From: Planctomycetaceae bacterium | GTDB taxonomy: Bacteria > Planctomycetota > Planctomycetia > Planctomycetales > Planctomycetaceae | Assembly (NCBI GenBank): GCA_028284885.1 | Contig: JANQQW010000022.1 | Location: 30,394-94,393, forward strand | Direction of reading: 5' to 3' | Length of the DNA: 64,000 nt | Part shown: one piece after another, positions 8,565 through 16,254 of the stretch | Layout: every line of letters begins with the position of its first letter | How positions within the stretch are numbered: the first letter of the stretch is position 1 | Program-made: the position numbers and the translations under genes | Notes under the pieces: generated by a model | The model's database searches: none | What the model was told of the DNA's origin: nothing | Seen by the model: only the letters and a program-made list of their open reading frames with translations

Positions 8565-10535
8565 ATGTCCCGCACGCTGGTCGTCCTGCTGGCTGTCTTG
8601 GTCACGTCTGGACTGGGAACGACCGTCTCCGCGGCCCCGAACGACCCGTTGCTGGGGCGACGGATCGAGGACTTCTCCCTCCGCGACTACCGCGGCAAGT
8701 CCTTTGCCTTGTCACAGTTCTCGGAGGCGAAACTGGTCGTCGTCGCGTTCCTCGGGACGGAATGCCCGCTGGCGAAGCTCTACGCTCCTGAACTACAACG
8801 GCTGTCCGACGAGTTCGCCGGCGACGGCGTCCAGTTCCTCGCCGTCAACTCGAACCGGCAGGACTCGATCACGGAGATCGCGGCCCACGCGAAAACACAC
8901 GACCTCTCGATCCCCGTTCTGAAGGACGTGGGCAACAAGGTGGCCGACCAGTTCCGGGCGGCCCGGACCCCCGAGGTGTTCGTCCTCGACGGTGAGCAAA
9001 GAGTCGTCTACCACGGCCGCATCGACGACCGCTACGGCCGCGGCTGGGCACGCGACGAGGCCCGGCGGCACGACCTCCGCGTGGCGATCGAGGAACTCGT
9101 GGCCGGCAAGAAGGTGAGCGTCCCCTCGACCGAGCCGATCGGGTGCTTCATCGGGCGGGTGGGCAAGCCGAAGGCGGACGCCGCGGTGACCTACTCGAAC
9201 CAGATCAGCCGGTTGCTGCAGAAGCGGTGCGTGGAGTGCCACCGCGAAGGGGAGGTCGCCCCGTTCGCCCTCGAGTCCTACGACGAGGTCGCCGGATGGG
9301 CGGAGACGATGCTCGAGGTCGTCGAGGAGAACCGCATGCCGCCGTGGCACGCCAACCCGGACCACGGCGACTTCGCGAACGACCGTTCCCTGCCGGAGGC
9401 CGAGCGGGAACTGCTGCGGCGGTGGGTGAAGGACGGGGCCCCCGAGGGGAACCCGGCCGAGCTGCCCGAGCCGCGGACGTTCGTCGACGGCTGGCGGCTG
9501 CCGGTCGAGCCCGACCTTGTGATCCCCATGCGGGCCGAGCCGTTCCGCGTTCAGGCGGAAGGCGAAGTCGCGTACCAGTACTTCCGCGTCGATCCGGAGT
9601 TCACGGAGGACAAGTTCGTCCGCATGGCCGAGGTCGTCCCCGGTGACCGTCAGGTGGTTCACCACGTGCTCGTCCTGATCAAGCCGCCCGGCGGAGCGAA
9701 GCCCGACGAACTCAGGAACTGGATCGCAGCGTACGTCCCCGGTGCAGAGCCGGGAGCCTTTCCGGAGGGAATGGCGAAGCGGATTCCGGCCGGTTCCGAA
9801 CTCGTGTTCCAGGTCCACTACACGCCGGTCGGCAGCGAGCGGCTCGACCTCAGCAAGGTCGGATTCGTGTTCGCCGACCCCGCCGACGTGAAGGAACTCG
9901 TCGTCACCCAGGCCGCGGCCAACCGACGAATCCGCATTCCGGCGGGAGCCGCCGAGCACGTGGAACTCGCGACGTACCCGCGTCGCGGTCGTTCCCCCCG
10001 TGACGCGGAACTGCTGGCGCTCATGCCGCACATGCACCTCCGCGGCAAGGCGTTCCGCTACGAAGCCGTGCTCCCGAACGGGACGCGTCGCGTGCTGCTG
10101 GACGTACCTCAGTACGACTTCAACTGGCAGACGCGCTACGAACTGGCGAAGCCGTTCGAACTCCCGACCGGGTCACGCATCGAGTGCCGGGCGGTCTACG
10201 ACAACTCAGACGGGAACGTCTGGAACCCGGACCCGGCGAAGGTCGTCGGCTGGGGGGACCAGACAGACGACGAGATGATGATCGGCTACTTCGACGTCGC
10301 CGTCCCGTTCGACGCCGACGCGGCCGATCGGGAACGAGCGCGGGTCGAGCAGGCACGCGAACGGATCGCCCGCCCGCTCTTCGACCGGTTGGACAAGGAC
10401 GGCGACGGCGTCGTCGAACTCGACGAACTCACGGCGGCCCAGAAGCGTCAGTTCCCGCGGTTCGACACCAACGGCGACGAGCGCGTGACGTTCGACGAGT
10501 TCAAGGTTCGTCTGCCGACCGGCAACCGGAACTGA
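8565..10535 (+). CDS. Secreted redoxin - cytochrome c - copper monooxygenase-like - EF-hand fusion
   Basis: A four-part exported protein of about 656 residues. The start at 8565 gives a good signal peptide (MSRTLVVLLAVLVTSGLGTTVSA). Residues ~25-190 are a thioredoxin-fold redoxin with a single cysteine in GTECPLAK, like 1-Cys peroxiredoxins. Next is a heme c site CVECH (222-226) in a short cytochrome domain. The long middle resembles type II copper, ascorbate-dependent monooxygenases, with candidate ligands in VHHVLVL, FQVHYTP and MPHMHLRGK. The C-terminus has two canonical EF-hand loops, DKDGDGVVELDE and DTNGDERVTFDE. It likely acts in the periplasm on a redox substrate; the substrate is unknown. 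It converges with the HtrA-like pair. Confidence 0.85.
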   Translation: MSRTLVVLLAVLVTSGLGTTVSAAPNDPLLGRRIEDFSLRDYRGKSFALSQFSEAKLVVVAFLGTECPLAKLYAPELQRLSDEFAGDGVQFLAVNSNRQDSITEIAAHAKTHDLSIPVLKDVGNKVADQFRAARTPEVFVLDGEQRVVYHGRIDDRYGRGWARDEARRHDLRVAIEELVAGKKVSVPSTEPIGCFIGRVGKPKADAAVTYSNQISRLLQKRCVECHREGEVAPFALESYDEVAGWAETMLEVVEENRMPPWHANPDHGDFANDRSLPEAERELLRRWVKDGAPEGNPAELPEPRTFVDGWRLPVEPDLVIPMRAEPFRVQAEGEVAYQYFRVDPEFTEDKFVRMAEVVPGDRQVVHHVLVLIKPPGGAKPDELRNWIAAYVPGAEPGAFPEGMAKRIPAGSELVFQVHYTPVGSERLDLSKVGFVFADPADVKELVVTQAAANRRIRIPAGAAEHVELATYPRRGRSPRDAELLALMPHMHLRGKAFRYEAVLPNGTRRVLLDVPQYDFNWQTRYELAKPFELPTGSRIECRAVYDNSDGNVWNPDPAKVVGWGDQTDDEMMIGYFDVAVPFDADAADRERARVEQARERIARPLFDRLDKDGDGVVELDELTAAQKRQFPRFDTNGDERVTFDEFKVRLPTGNRN

Positions 10536-10548
10536 CGCCGGTCCCTCG

Positions 10549-11622
10549 TCACGCTCCCTTGCGGGGCACCTTCGCGTCGTCGCCATCCGTCTTCGTCTCG
10601 ATCGCGTCGGCGTCCCGCGGCTTCGGCGGAGCGAGCTTGCCGGTGATCAGGTCCGGGAGCACCTTGCGGACCTCGCTCGTCGGCAGGGCGTAGGTCTCGG
10701 TCCGCCCCGCCCGGGCGATGTTCACACCGACGACGCGACCGTCGAGATCGAGCAACGGACCGCCGCAGTCCTCGGGGTCGAGATACGAGTCGTGCTGCAG
10801 GACGAAGGGGAAGCCGGCGCGACGCGTGCTCAGGTCGCCCCCCATGCGGTTCTGCATTGCACCGCGGTTGAGAAGGTTCGGGAGTGGGTGGCCGAGTGTG
10901 ACGCGAACCTTGCTCTCGTCGCCGTCCTCGGCGTGCACTCGAAGCTCGACCGACTCCCCCGGTCCGTACTTCGCCAGCGTCTCGACCAGTTCCTTCCGGG
11001 TTGGCGTCTTCTTGCCGTTCACGCTGGAGATCTTGTCACCGGCCAGCAGGTCGGCCTTCTCGGCCCCGCTGTTCGGGAAGATCTGCGTGATCCGCGGGCC
11101 GGGCTCGTCTTCCTCGATCTGGATGCCGAGCACGCCGCGGGTCTTCGGGATCCGACGACGATCGACGCTCACGATGCCGACGGCCACCGGGTCCTCGACC
11201 GGAGCGGACGAGACGACCCAACGCCCGACCGCCGGGTCCTTCCCCTCGGCCCACTCGACGATGGGGAGGTTCGCCCCGTCGATCTTCAGCAGGGCGAGGT
11301 CGGTCGGCTGGTGAATGCCGACGACGTCGGCGTCGAAGTCGAGCCCTTCGGACGTGTGGCAGGTGACCGGGCCGTCCAATTCGCTCGCCTTGGTGAGCAC
11401 GTGGCCGTCGCTGGAGACGACGAAACCGAGGGCGGCCTTCTTCCCGGCGACCTTGACCCGGACCGTCGCCAGCGAGGCCTCTTCGACCACCGGCCGGAAC
11501 GCCGCGCGGACGAGTGCCCCCGAACGAAACTGGTTGCGGGCCAGCGACTGGGCGCTCGCCGCGGTCGGCAGGGACAACGCGGCAGCCGTCGCGAGGACGA
11601 GGGCGAGGGACGATCTGGTCAT
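10549..11622 (-). CDS. HtrA-like pseudoprotease with internal PDZ domain
   Basis: An exported 357-residue protein (signal peptide MTRSSLALVLATAAALSLPTAASA; start at 11622). The first trypsin-like barrel spans ~40-155, but the usual catalytic His in VLTAAH is Ser80 in VLTKASEL. The Asp is kept (D108 in PTDLALLK). A PDZ domain (~163-245: GVLGIQIEEDEPGPRITQIF, then LLAGDKISSVNG) lies inside the protease, before the region corresponding to GNSGGPL. That motif reads PEDCGGPLL, with Cys286 at the nucleophile position. A Ser/Asp/Cys set should not be a normal serine protease, so I infer a scaffold, regulator or peptide-binding role. It lies 46 bp downstream of an intact HtrA-like gene on the same strand. 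Confidence 0.85.
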   Translation of the reverse strand: MTRSSLALVLATAAALSLPTAASAQSLARNQFRSGALVRAAFRPVVEEASLATVRVKVAGKKAALGFVVSSDGHVLTKASELDGPVTCHTSEGLDFDADVVGIHQPTDLALLKIDGANLPIVEWAEGKDPAVGRWVVSSAPVEDPVAVGIVSVDRRRIPKTRGVLGIQIEEDEPGPRITQIFPNSGAEKADLLAGDKISSVNGKKTPTRKELVETLAKYGPGESVELRVHAEDGDESKVRVTLGHPLPNLLNRGAMQNRMGGDLSTRRAGFPFVLQHDSYLDPEDCGGPLLDLDGRVVGVNIARAGRTETYALPTSEVRKVLPDLITGKLAPPKPRDADAIETKTDGDDAKVPRKGA

Positions 11623-11668
11623 GGACGACTCCTGGGGGAACGAACGAGCCTCGGTGGCTCGCCGAGAC

Positions 11669-12745
11669 TCAGCGTTCGTTGCGGTCGGCAAGGGTGACTT
11701 CGAACTCGATGGTCTTCCCGTCGCGGCGGACGACGACGCGAACCTTGTCGCCCGGCTTCTGCTTGCCGACGTACTCGGAGAGGTCCGTGAACCTCTTGAT
11801 CGTCTCGTCGTCGACCTGTGTGATCACGTCGCCGTTCTGGATGCCGGCGACCTGGGCCGGGAATCCGTCGGGGGTGCCCGTCACGAGGGCTCCGCCGTCC
11901 GGGTGGTCCTCGCCGTTCACGCCGAGCACCGTCGGGCTCCGTGTCGAGCCGCCTCCCCACTCGTCGGCAGAGGCAAGGCGTTCCCAGTCCTCGGTGAACG
12001 CAGAGATCGGCACGTGGAAGTTCCACGTGATCGACGGACCGATGCGACTGTGGATGCCGATCACCCGACCGCTCGCGTCGAACAGCGGGCCGCCGGAGTC
12101 GCCCCCGACGAGGGCGTTGTCGGTCTGCAGCACGTTTCGTCGCTTCACGACGATGCGGCCGAGCCGGACGACCGGCCGTCGTCCCTTCTTGAAGCCACCG
12201 GGGTGTCCGATGGCGAGTGTCCAGTCGCCGGCGTCCACGTCGTCGATGTCGGCCATCGCGGCGAAGGGCCACACCTTGCCGGCGTTCGAGGTGATCTTGA
12301 TCATGCCGGCGTCGATGCCGCGATTCGCGCCGAGCGTCTTCCCCTTCACCTCGCGGCCGTCTGGCAGGATGAGCGTGACGTTCCGGTCCGGCTTGCCGGA
12401 GACGTGGGCGGCCGTGAGCACGTAGCCGTCCTTGCTGACGATCACGCCGCTCCCCTGGGCACTGCCGATCCGGACTCCCACGACGCACGGCTCGAGACGC
12501 TTGGCCAAGGCCGCCACGTGCTCTTCGATCAGCTTGAGGTCGTCGATGCTCCGCGGGGCGTTCTGAGCGAGCACCTTCGTGACGTCCTCGGACGGCTCGA
12601 TGAGAATCGCGTCCTCGACGTCGGCGAGGACCGCTTCCAACCCCGAGTCGTCTGCGAGAAGGGCGTCTGGTCGAGCGAATCCGATCAGGGAGACGCTGAA
12701 CAAGGCGACGAACGCCAACACCCGAGACCGACGACCTCTCAACAT
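11669..12745 (-). CDS. HtrA/DegP-like serine protease with C-terminal PDZ
   Basis: A periplasmic or extracellular trypsin-fold protease, 358 residues. The start at 12745 gives the signal sequence MLRGRRSRVLAFVALFSVSL. The triad is complete: His114 in VLTAAHV, Asp145 in NRGIDAGMIK and Ser217 in GGDSGGPLF. A long helical segment (~35-85) precedes the protease. A PDZ domain (~272-355, including VLGVNG, VAGIQNGDVITQVDD and a C-terminal strand) follows it in the standard order. It is expected to degrade or chaperone damaged envelope proteins. Its downstream neighbour on the same transcript has the same parts, but scrambled in order and without the catalytic residues. Confidence 0.9.
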   Translation of the reverse strand: MLRGRRSRVLAFVALFSVSLIGFARPDALLADDSGLEAVLADVEDAILIEPSEDVTKVLAQNAPRSIDDLKLIEEHVAALAKRLEPCVVGVRIGSAQGSGVIVSKDGYVLTAAHVSGKPDRNVTLILPDGREVKGKTLGANRGIDAGMIKITSNAGKVWPFAAMADIDDVDAGDWTLAIGHPGGFKKGRRPVVRLGRIVVKRRNVLQTDNALVGGDSGGPLFDASGRVIGIHSRIGPSITWNFHVPISAFTEDWERLASADEWGGGSTRSPTVLGVNGEDHPDGGALVTGTPDGFPAQVAGIQNGDVITQVDDETIKRFTDLSEYVGKQKPGDKVRVVVRRDGKTIEFEVTLADRNER

Positions 12746-13059
12746 GGACGACCCTCGTTGCGTGTGCTCTCGGAAACAGACGATGCAGCCCGGCCCACCC
12801 CAAAGGATAGGGCCGCCAGGGGCGAATTGACAACCAGCTCTGTCGGCAACTTTTGGACCGAGTCGGACGGCAATCCCTCCGTTGCGGCCCCCCGTGAGTC
12901 GGGTATCCTCTTGACGAACATCGACTTCCGTCGGGGTCGGACGCCAGACTTCTCTTTCGGCGTGGCCCCGGCCGTGTGAGAAGTCGCACGGGTTCTGCCG
13001 AAGGCGACGGCGACTGTCGCCGCTCGACACGGCACTGCTGCTGGACTTGGAGTCACGAG
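12746..13059. promoter_or_regulatory. divergent intergenic region between the HtrA-like operon and rfbC
   Basis: These 314 bp separate genes read outward in both directions, so at least two promoters must lie here. A TTGACA hexamer at about 12826 is a possible -35 element for the plus strand, but no convincing -10 follows at 16-18 bp. No gene or repeat is seen. GGAG lies about 10 bp before the rfbC ATG. Confidence 0.35.
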
Positions 13060-13629
13060 ATGGAGGTGCTCACGACCGAGATGGACGGCCTGCTAGTGGT
13101 CGAGCCACGCGTCTTCGGCGACGAGCGTGGATACTTTAAGGAAAGCTGGAACCGCCGCCGGTACGCCGATGCGGGGCTCGACGTCGACTTCGTCCAGGAC
13201 AACTTCTCCCGCTCCCGCCAAGGCACGCTCCGCGGCCTGCACTACCAGATCGAACAACCGCAGGGGAAACTGGTCTCGGTCGTTCGCGGAGAGGTCTTCG
13301 ACGTGGCCGTCGATCTGCGGAAATGGTCCGAGACGTTCGGCCGCTGGTACTGCGTGCGGCTGTCCGGCGAGAACCACCGGCAGTTGTACGTGCCGCCCGG
13401 ATTCGCCCACGGGTTCCTCGTCCTCTCGGACTCGGCCGACTTCCAGTACAAGTGCACCGACTTCTACGCCCCCGAGCACGAGCGGACGCTGCAGTGGGAC
13501 GACCCTTCGGTCGGCGTGGCGTGGCCGCTCGACGAGATGCCGGAGGAACCGATTCTCTCCGAGAAGGACCGTTGCGGCGTCCTGCTGGAGTCTGCCGAGT
13601 GCTACGAGAGCCCCGATGCCCTTGCCTGA
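13060..13629 (+). CDS. rfbC: dTDP-4-dehydrorhamnose 3,5-epimerase
   Basis: The third enzyme of dTDP-L-rhamnose synthesis, a cupin-fold homodimer that epimerises C3 and C5 of dTDP-4-keto-6-deoxyglucose. Family hallmarks are FGDERGYFKESW near residue 20, FVQDNFSRSRQGTLRGLHYQ (catalytic His in GLHYQ), VFDVAVDLR, and YVPPGFAHGFLVLSD with the second active-site region. The 189-residue length from the ATG at 13060 is normal (GGAG at about -10). It overlaps pdxA by 14 bp, implying co-translation. The other rml genes are not in the window. Confidence 0.94.
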   Translation: MEVLTTEMDGLLVVEPRVFGDERGYFKESWNRRRYADAGLDVDFVQDNFSRSRQGTLRGLHYQIEQPQGKLVSVVRGEVFDVAVDLRKWSETFGRWYCVRLSGENHRQLYVPPGFAHGFLVLSDSADFQYKCTDFYAPEHERTLQWDDPSVGVAWPLDEMPEEPILSEKDRCGVLLESAECYESPDALA

Positions 13630-14656
13630 CGACCGACCGCGGATCGCGTTGACGCTGGGCGACGTCGCGGGCACGGGCCCGGAACTCGTCGCGCGCGTGC
13701 TCGTCGATCCCGGCGTGAAGACGATCTGTCGTCCGGTGGCCGTCGGGCCGGTGCGGGTTCTCGAACGAGCTCTCGCACTCGTCGGCGTCGGATCGACCGT
13801 CCGGGTCGCCGGTTCGTTCGCCGAACTGGCCGCCGTGGAGGAGTCGTCGGGGAGCATCGTCTGCGTCGATCCGACGGACGGGACACTCGACGACGTCGCG
13901 CCCGGTCGGATCGACGCCCGTTGCGGACAGGCCGCCTACGACGCCCTCGTTTCCTCGGTCGACGCGGCACTCGCCGGAAAGATCGACGCGATCACGACGG
14001 CCCCGCTCAACAAGGCGGCCCTGCACGCCGCCGGCATCCGACACCCCGGCCACACGGAGATCCTCGCCGAACGCTGTGGCCGGGAGTCGTTCGCCATGAT
14101 GCTCTACCTCCCCCCCGGCGACGCGGTGCAGGGGCCGCACGGGTTCGGCGTCGCACACGTCACGCTGCACACGTCGATCCGGAGCGTCCCCGACTTGATC
14201 ACTCACACCGCCGTCCGAGGGAAAATCGACTTGGTCGAGGAGTTCCTCACCTCGCTCGGCTGCGACCGGCCGCGGATCGGCGTCTGCGCTTTGAACCCGC
14301 ACGCCGGCGAGGGCGGGCTCTTCGGGGACGAGGAGGGCAGGATCATTGAGCCTGCGGTCGAGGAGGCGGTGGCCGCGGGGACCGACGTCACCGGGCCGCT
14401 GCCGGCCGACACGTTGATGATGCGCGCGGCTGCCGGTGCTTTCGACGGCGTCGTTGCGATGTACCACGACCAAGGACACGTCGCACTCAAACTGCTCGAC
14501 TTCGACCGCGCGGTGAACGTCACGCTCGGTTTGCCGATCGTCCGCACCAGCGCCAGTCAGGGGACCGCCTTCGACATCGCCTGGCAGGGCCGAGCCCGCC
14601 CGGAAGGGATGCTGTCCGCCGTCCGCGTCGCCGCTCGACTGGCGAGCTTCGCGTAA
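13616..14656 (+). CDS. pdxA: 4-hydroxythreonine-4-phosphate dehydrogenase family protein
   Basis: PdxA catalyses the NAD-dependent oxidation and decarboxylation of 4-phosphohydroxythreonine in pyridoxal phosphate synthesis. The N-terminus PRIALTLGDVAGTGPELVAR is the family start (usually GDPAGIGPE; here V and T replace P and I). The metal site is represented by the GHTEILAERC histidine, by HVTLHTSI and by VVAMYHDQGHVALKLL. Length is 346, normal. The altered first motif means one of the PdxA2-type enzymes (erythronate/threonate phosphate) is also possible. The ATG at 13616 overlaps the end of rfbC in another frame. Confidence 0.88.
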   Translation: MPLPDDRPRIALTLGDVAGTGPELVARVLVDPGVKTICRPVAVGPVRVLERALALVGVGSTVRVAGSFAELAAVEESSGSIVCVDPTDGTLDDVAPGRIDARCGQAAYDALVSSVDAALAGKIDAITTAPLNKAALHAAGIRHPGHTEILAERCGRESFAMMLYLPPGDAVQGPHGFGVAHVTLHTSIRSVPDLITHTAVRGKIDLVEEFLTSLGCDRPRIGVCALNPHAGEGGLFGDEEGRIIEPAVEEAVAAGTDVTGPLPADTLMMRAAAGAFDGVVAMYHDQGHVALKLLDFDRAVNVTLGLPIVRTSASQGTAFDIAWQGRARPEGMLSAVRVAARLASFA

Positions 14657-14934
14657 CCGCGACGCCGAGAGCGAGAGAGAAGAGCACGGCCCCGAGATCG
14701 GTTCGGAACTGTCGAAGCCGTTCCATCCTCGACGTCTCATTGCGAAACCGTGGTCGCTGACCACGACTCGCGAATCGAGATCGCGGCTGCCCCCGCTCCA
14801 GGGGGAACCGACGGCGGTCGTTTCGCCAGCACCGCAGTGACTGGCCTCGAGTGGACGTCGACGACGGGTGACAACCAGCGTCAACGCATCGCGACGCGGG
14901 GGGAAGCAGACGCCCGGAGCTCCCGAGCGGCAGG

Positions 14935-15489
14935 CTACTCGATGAGTGCAAGCGAGCGGACCTCGAACTTCATCGAGGAGATGTCCAGCCCCAGCGTGCT
15001 CAACAGGTTCGGGACGGGCGTTCCGTTGCGGCTGGCGAGGACACAGACGGAGACGGAGATCCGCCCCTGCGTGGCAGACGGAAAGAAGGCGTCGGCCGGG
15101 ACCACGCAACTGGGAACGTTCGTCGTGTCCCCTCGGATCAACGCCGGGGCGGTCGGCTGCGTGATCGTCGGATCGCCTGCACGCCGCAACTTGACGTCGA
15201 TCCGCGCCCCGCCGTTTGCAGACAGATCCAAACCGTGCACGAGGAGGAACTGCTCGACGACCTCCTCGGCCTCGTCCCCGACCAGAGTGTCGTTCGTCGT
15301 CGCGGCGGCCACCTTTGCTGCCTCGCGTGCCGCCTCGACGGCAGCGGCCTGAACGGTCTGGTGGACCGTCATCGCGATCAGGAACTCGATCGCCGCGACG
15401 AACAGGATCACGACCACCATCAGGGCGACGATGAACTCCAGCAGAACGACGCCGTGTCGCCGTCCGGTCTTGGCGTTCCGCCGAATCAC
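14935..15489 (-). CDS. TadE-like minor pseudopilin
   Basis: A 184-residue protein with a short basic leader (MIRRNAKTGRRHG) and a single hydrophobic helix containing LLEFIVALMVVVILFVAAIE, the TadE/TadG type of N-terminus. It is followed by the helix VHQTVQAAAVEAAREAAKVA, typical of these proteins. The periplasmic part is beta-rich with a few cysteines. TadE-like proteins belong to the Flp/Tad pilus apparatus. Two similar proteins lie on the opposite strand just beyond a divergent promoter region. No tadA, tadB, tadC or flp gene is visible nearby, so assembly would depend on genes elsewhere. The 278 bp between it and pdxA hold nothing I recognise. Confidence 0.8.
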   Translation of the reverse strand: MIRRNAKTGRRHGVVLLEFIVALMVVVILFVAAIEFLIAMTVHQTVQAAAVEAAREAAKVAAATTNDTLVGDEAEEVVEQFLLVHGLDLSANGGARIDVKLRRAGDPTITQPTAPALIRGDTTNVPSCVVPADAFFPSATQGRISVSVCVLASRNGTPVPNLLSTLGLDISSMKFEVRSLALIE

Positions 15490-15525
15490 GATCTACTCCG
15501 CTGGTGGCATGTATCCCCACCGAAT

Positions 15526-15553
15526 CCCAGCGCATCCGTTGGGAAGCGCTGGG
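15526..15553. promoter_or_regulatory. inverted repeat in the divergent Tad promoter region
   Basis: Perfect 8-bp arms CCCAGCGC and GCGCTGGG are separated by 12 bases. The repeat lies between the outward-reading TadE-like genes, about 40 bp from one start and 155 bp from the other. It could be an operator shared by both directions; this is an inference from position and symmetry only. Confidence 0.4.
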
Positions 15554-15706
15554 ACGGCTGGGGCCGGTTCGTCTCCGTTTCCGACGGGAGAAGCACGTCA
15601 CGTGCCACCTCGCGGACATTGTCGGGCCGGCTGCCGTGCCGCCAGTCGGGAGCGGAACGGGAAATGCAGCGTCAGCCGCCCTGTCACCCGACCTCCCCAA
15701 GGACCG

Positions 15707-16234
15707 ATGATGTCACCCACTTCGCGGCCTCCCCACGCGACCGGCCGCCGTTCGCGTTCCGGGGTGATCGTCTTGGAGCTGATCCTGGGCGTGATGGTCG
15801 GACTGGTGCTGATCGTCGCCGTCGTCGAGTTCGGACTGCTGGTGGCCAACTACCAGCACGTGGTGCAGACGACCCAGTCCGTGGCCCGGTTCGCCTCCGA
15901 GGTGCCCGCCAACGGCCTGAACAGCATCGGCGAGACCCAGACCGTCACGAACGAGGCCCGGGACCTCGCCGACGACCTGCTCGCGGGCACAGGCTTGCCC
16001 ACGAGCGCAACGGTGGGAGTCCACCTGCAGCACACGGTCGGCCCCACCGACTTCGGGGCGGAGGCCGGCACATGTCCCCTGGCTGTGGACCCGACCCAGC
16101 CGGACGACACCGTGCGTGTCAGCGTCTGTGTCTCTGCCGATCGACTCGCGCCCGACCTGTTGAGCACGCTCGGCTTCACGCTGCAGGGTCGCACGGTGCA
16201 GTTCACCGTCACGGTGGCCCACGACAACCCTTGA
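15707..16234 (+). CDS. TadE-like minor pseudopilin
   Basis: A 175-residue relative of the minus-strand TadE-like protein. The basic leader ends in RRSRSG, followed by the hydrophobic helix VIVLELILGVMVGLVLIVAV with the conserved Glu typical of TadE, then the helix NYQHVVQTTQSVARFASEVP. The periplasmic part has the same pattern of two cysteine-containing strands as its sister (TCPLAV and VRVSVCV, compared with SCVVPAD and ISVSVCV), so the two are paralogs. Tandem ATGs occur at 15707 and 15710. The FG-GAP fusion gene follows after 20 bp, so they form an operon. Confidence 0.8.
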   Translation: MMSPTSRPPHATGRRSRSGVIVLELILGVMVGLVLIVAVVEFGLLVANYQHVVQTTQSVARFASEVPANGLNSIGETQTVTNEARDLADDLLAGTGLPTSATVGVHLQHTVGPTDFGAEAGTCPLAVDPTQPDDTVRVSVCVSADRLAPDLLSTLGFTLQGRTVQFTVTVAHDNP

Positions 16235-16254
16235 GACGGTCTGGAGCATCGTCG

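Noticed and set aside
13136..15700. A very long open frame on the minus strand, opposite rfbC, pdxA and the TadE gene.
   Set aside because: It is an antisense shadow of GC-rich coding sequence; its translation is arginine/aspartate-rich low complexity with no motif, while the plus-strand genes are clear.
15235..16254. An upstream extension of the FG-GAP fusion protein in the same frame.
   Set aside because: The frame is open by chance, overlaps the TadE-like genes and gives an Arg-rich sequence; a start at 16255 gives the expected leader and membrane helix.
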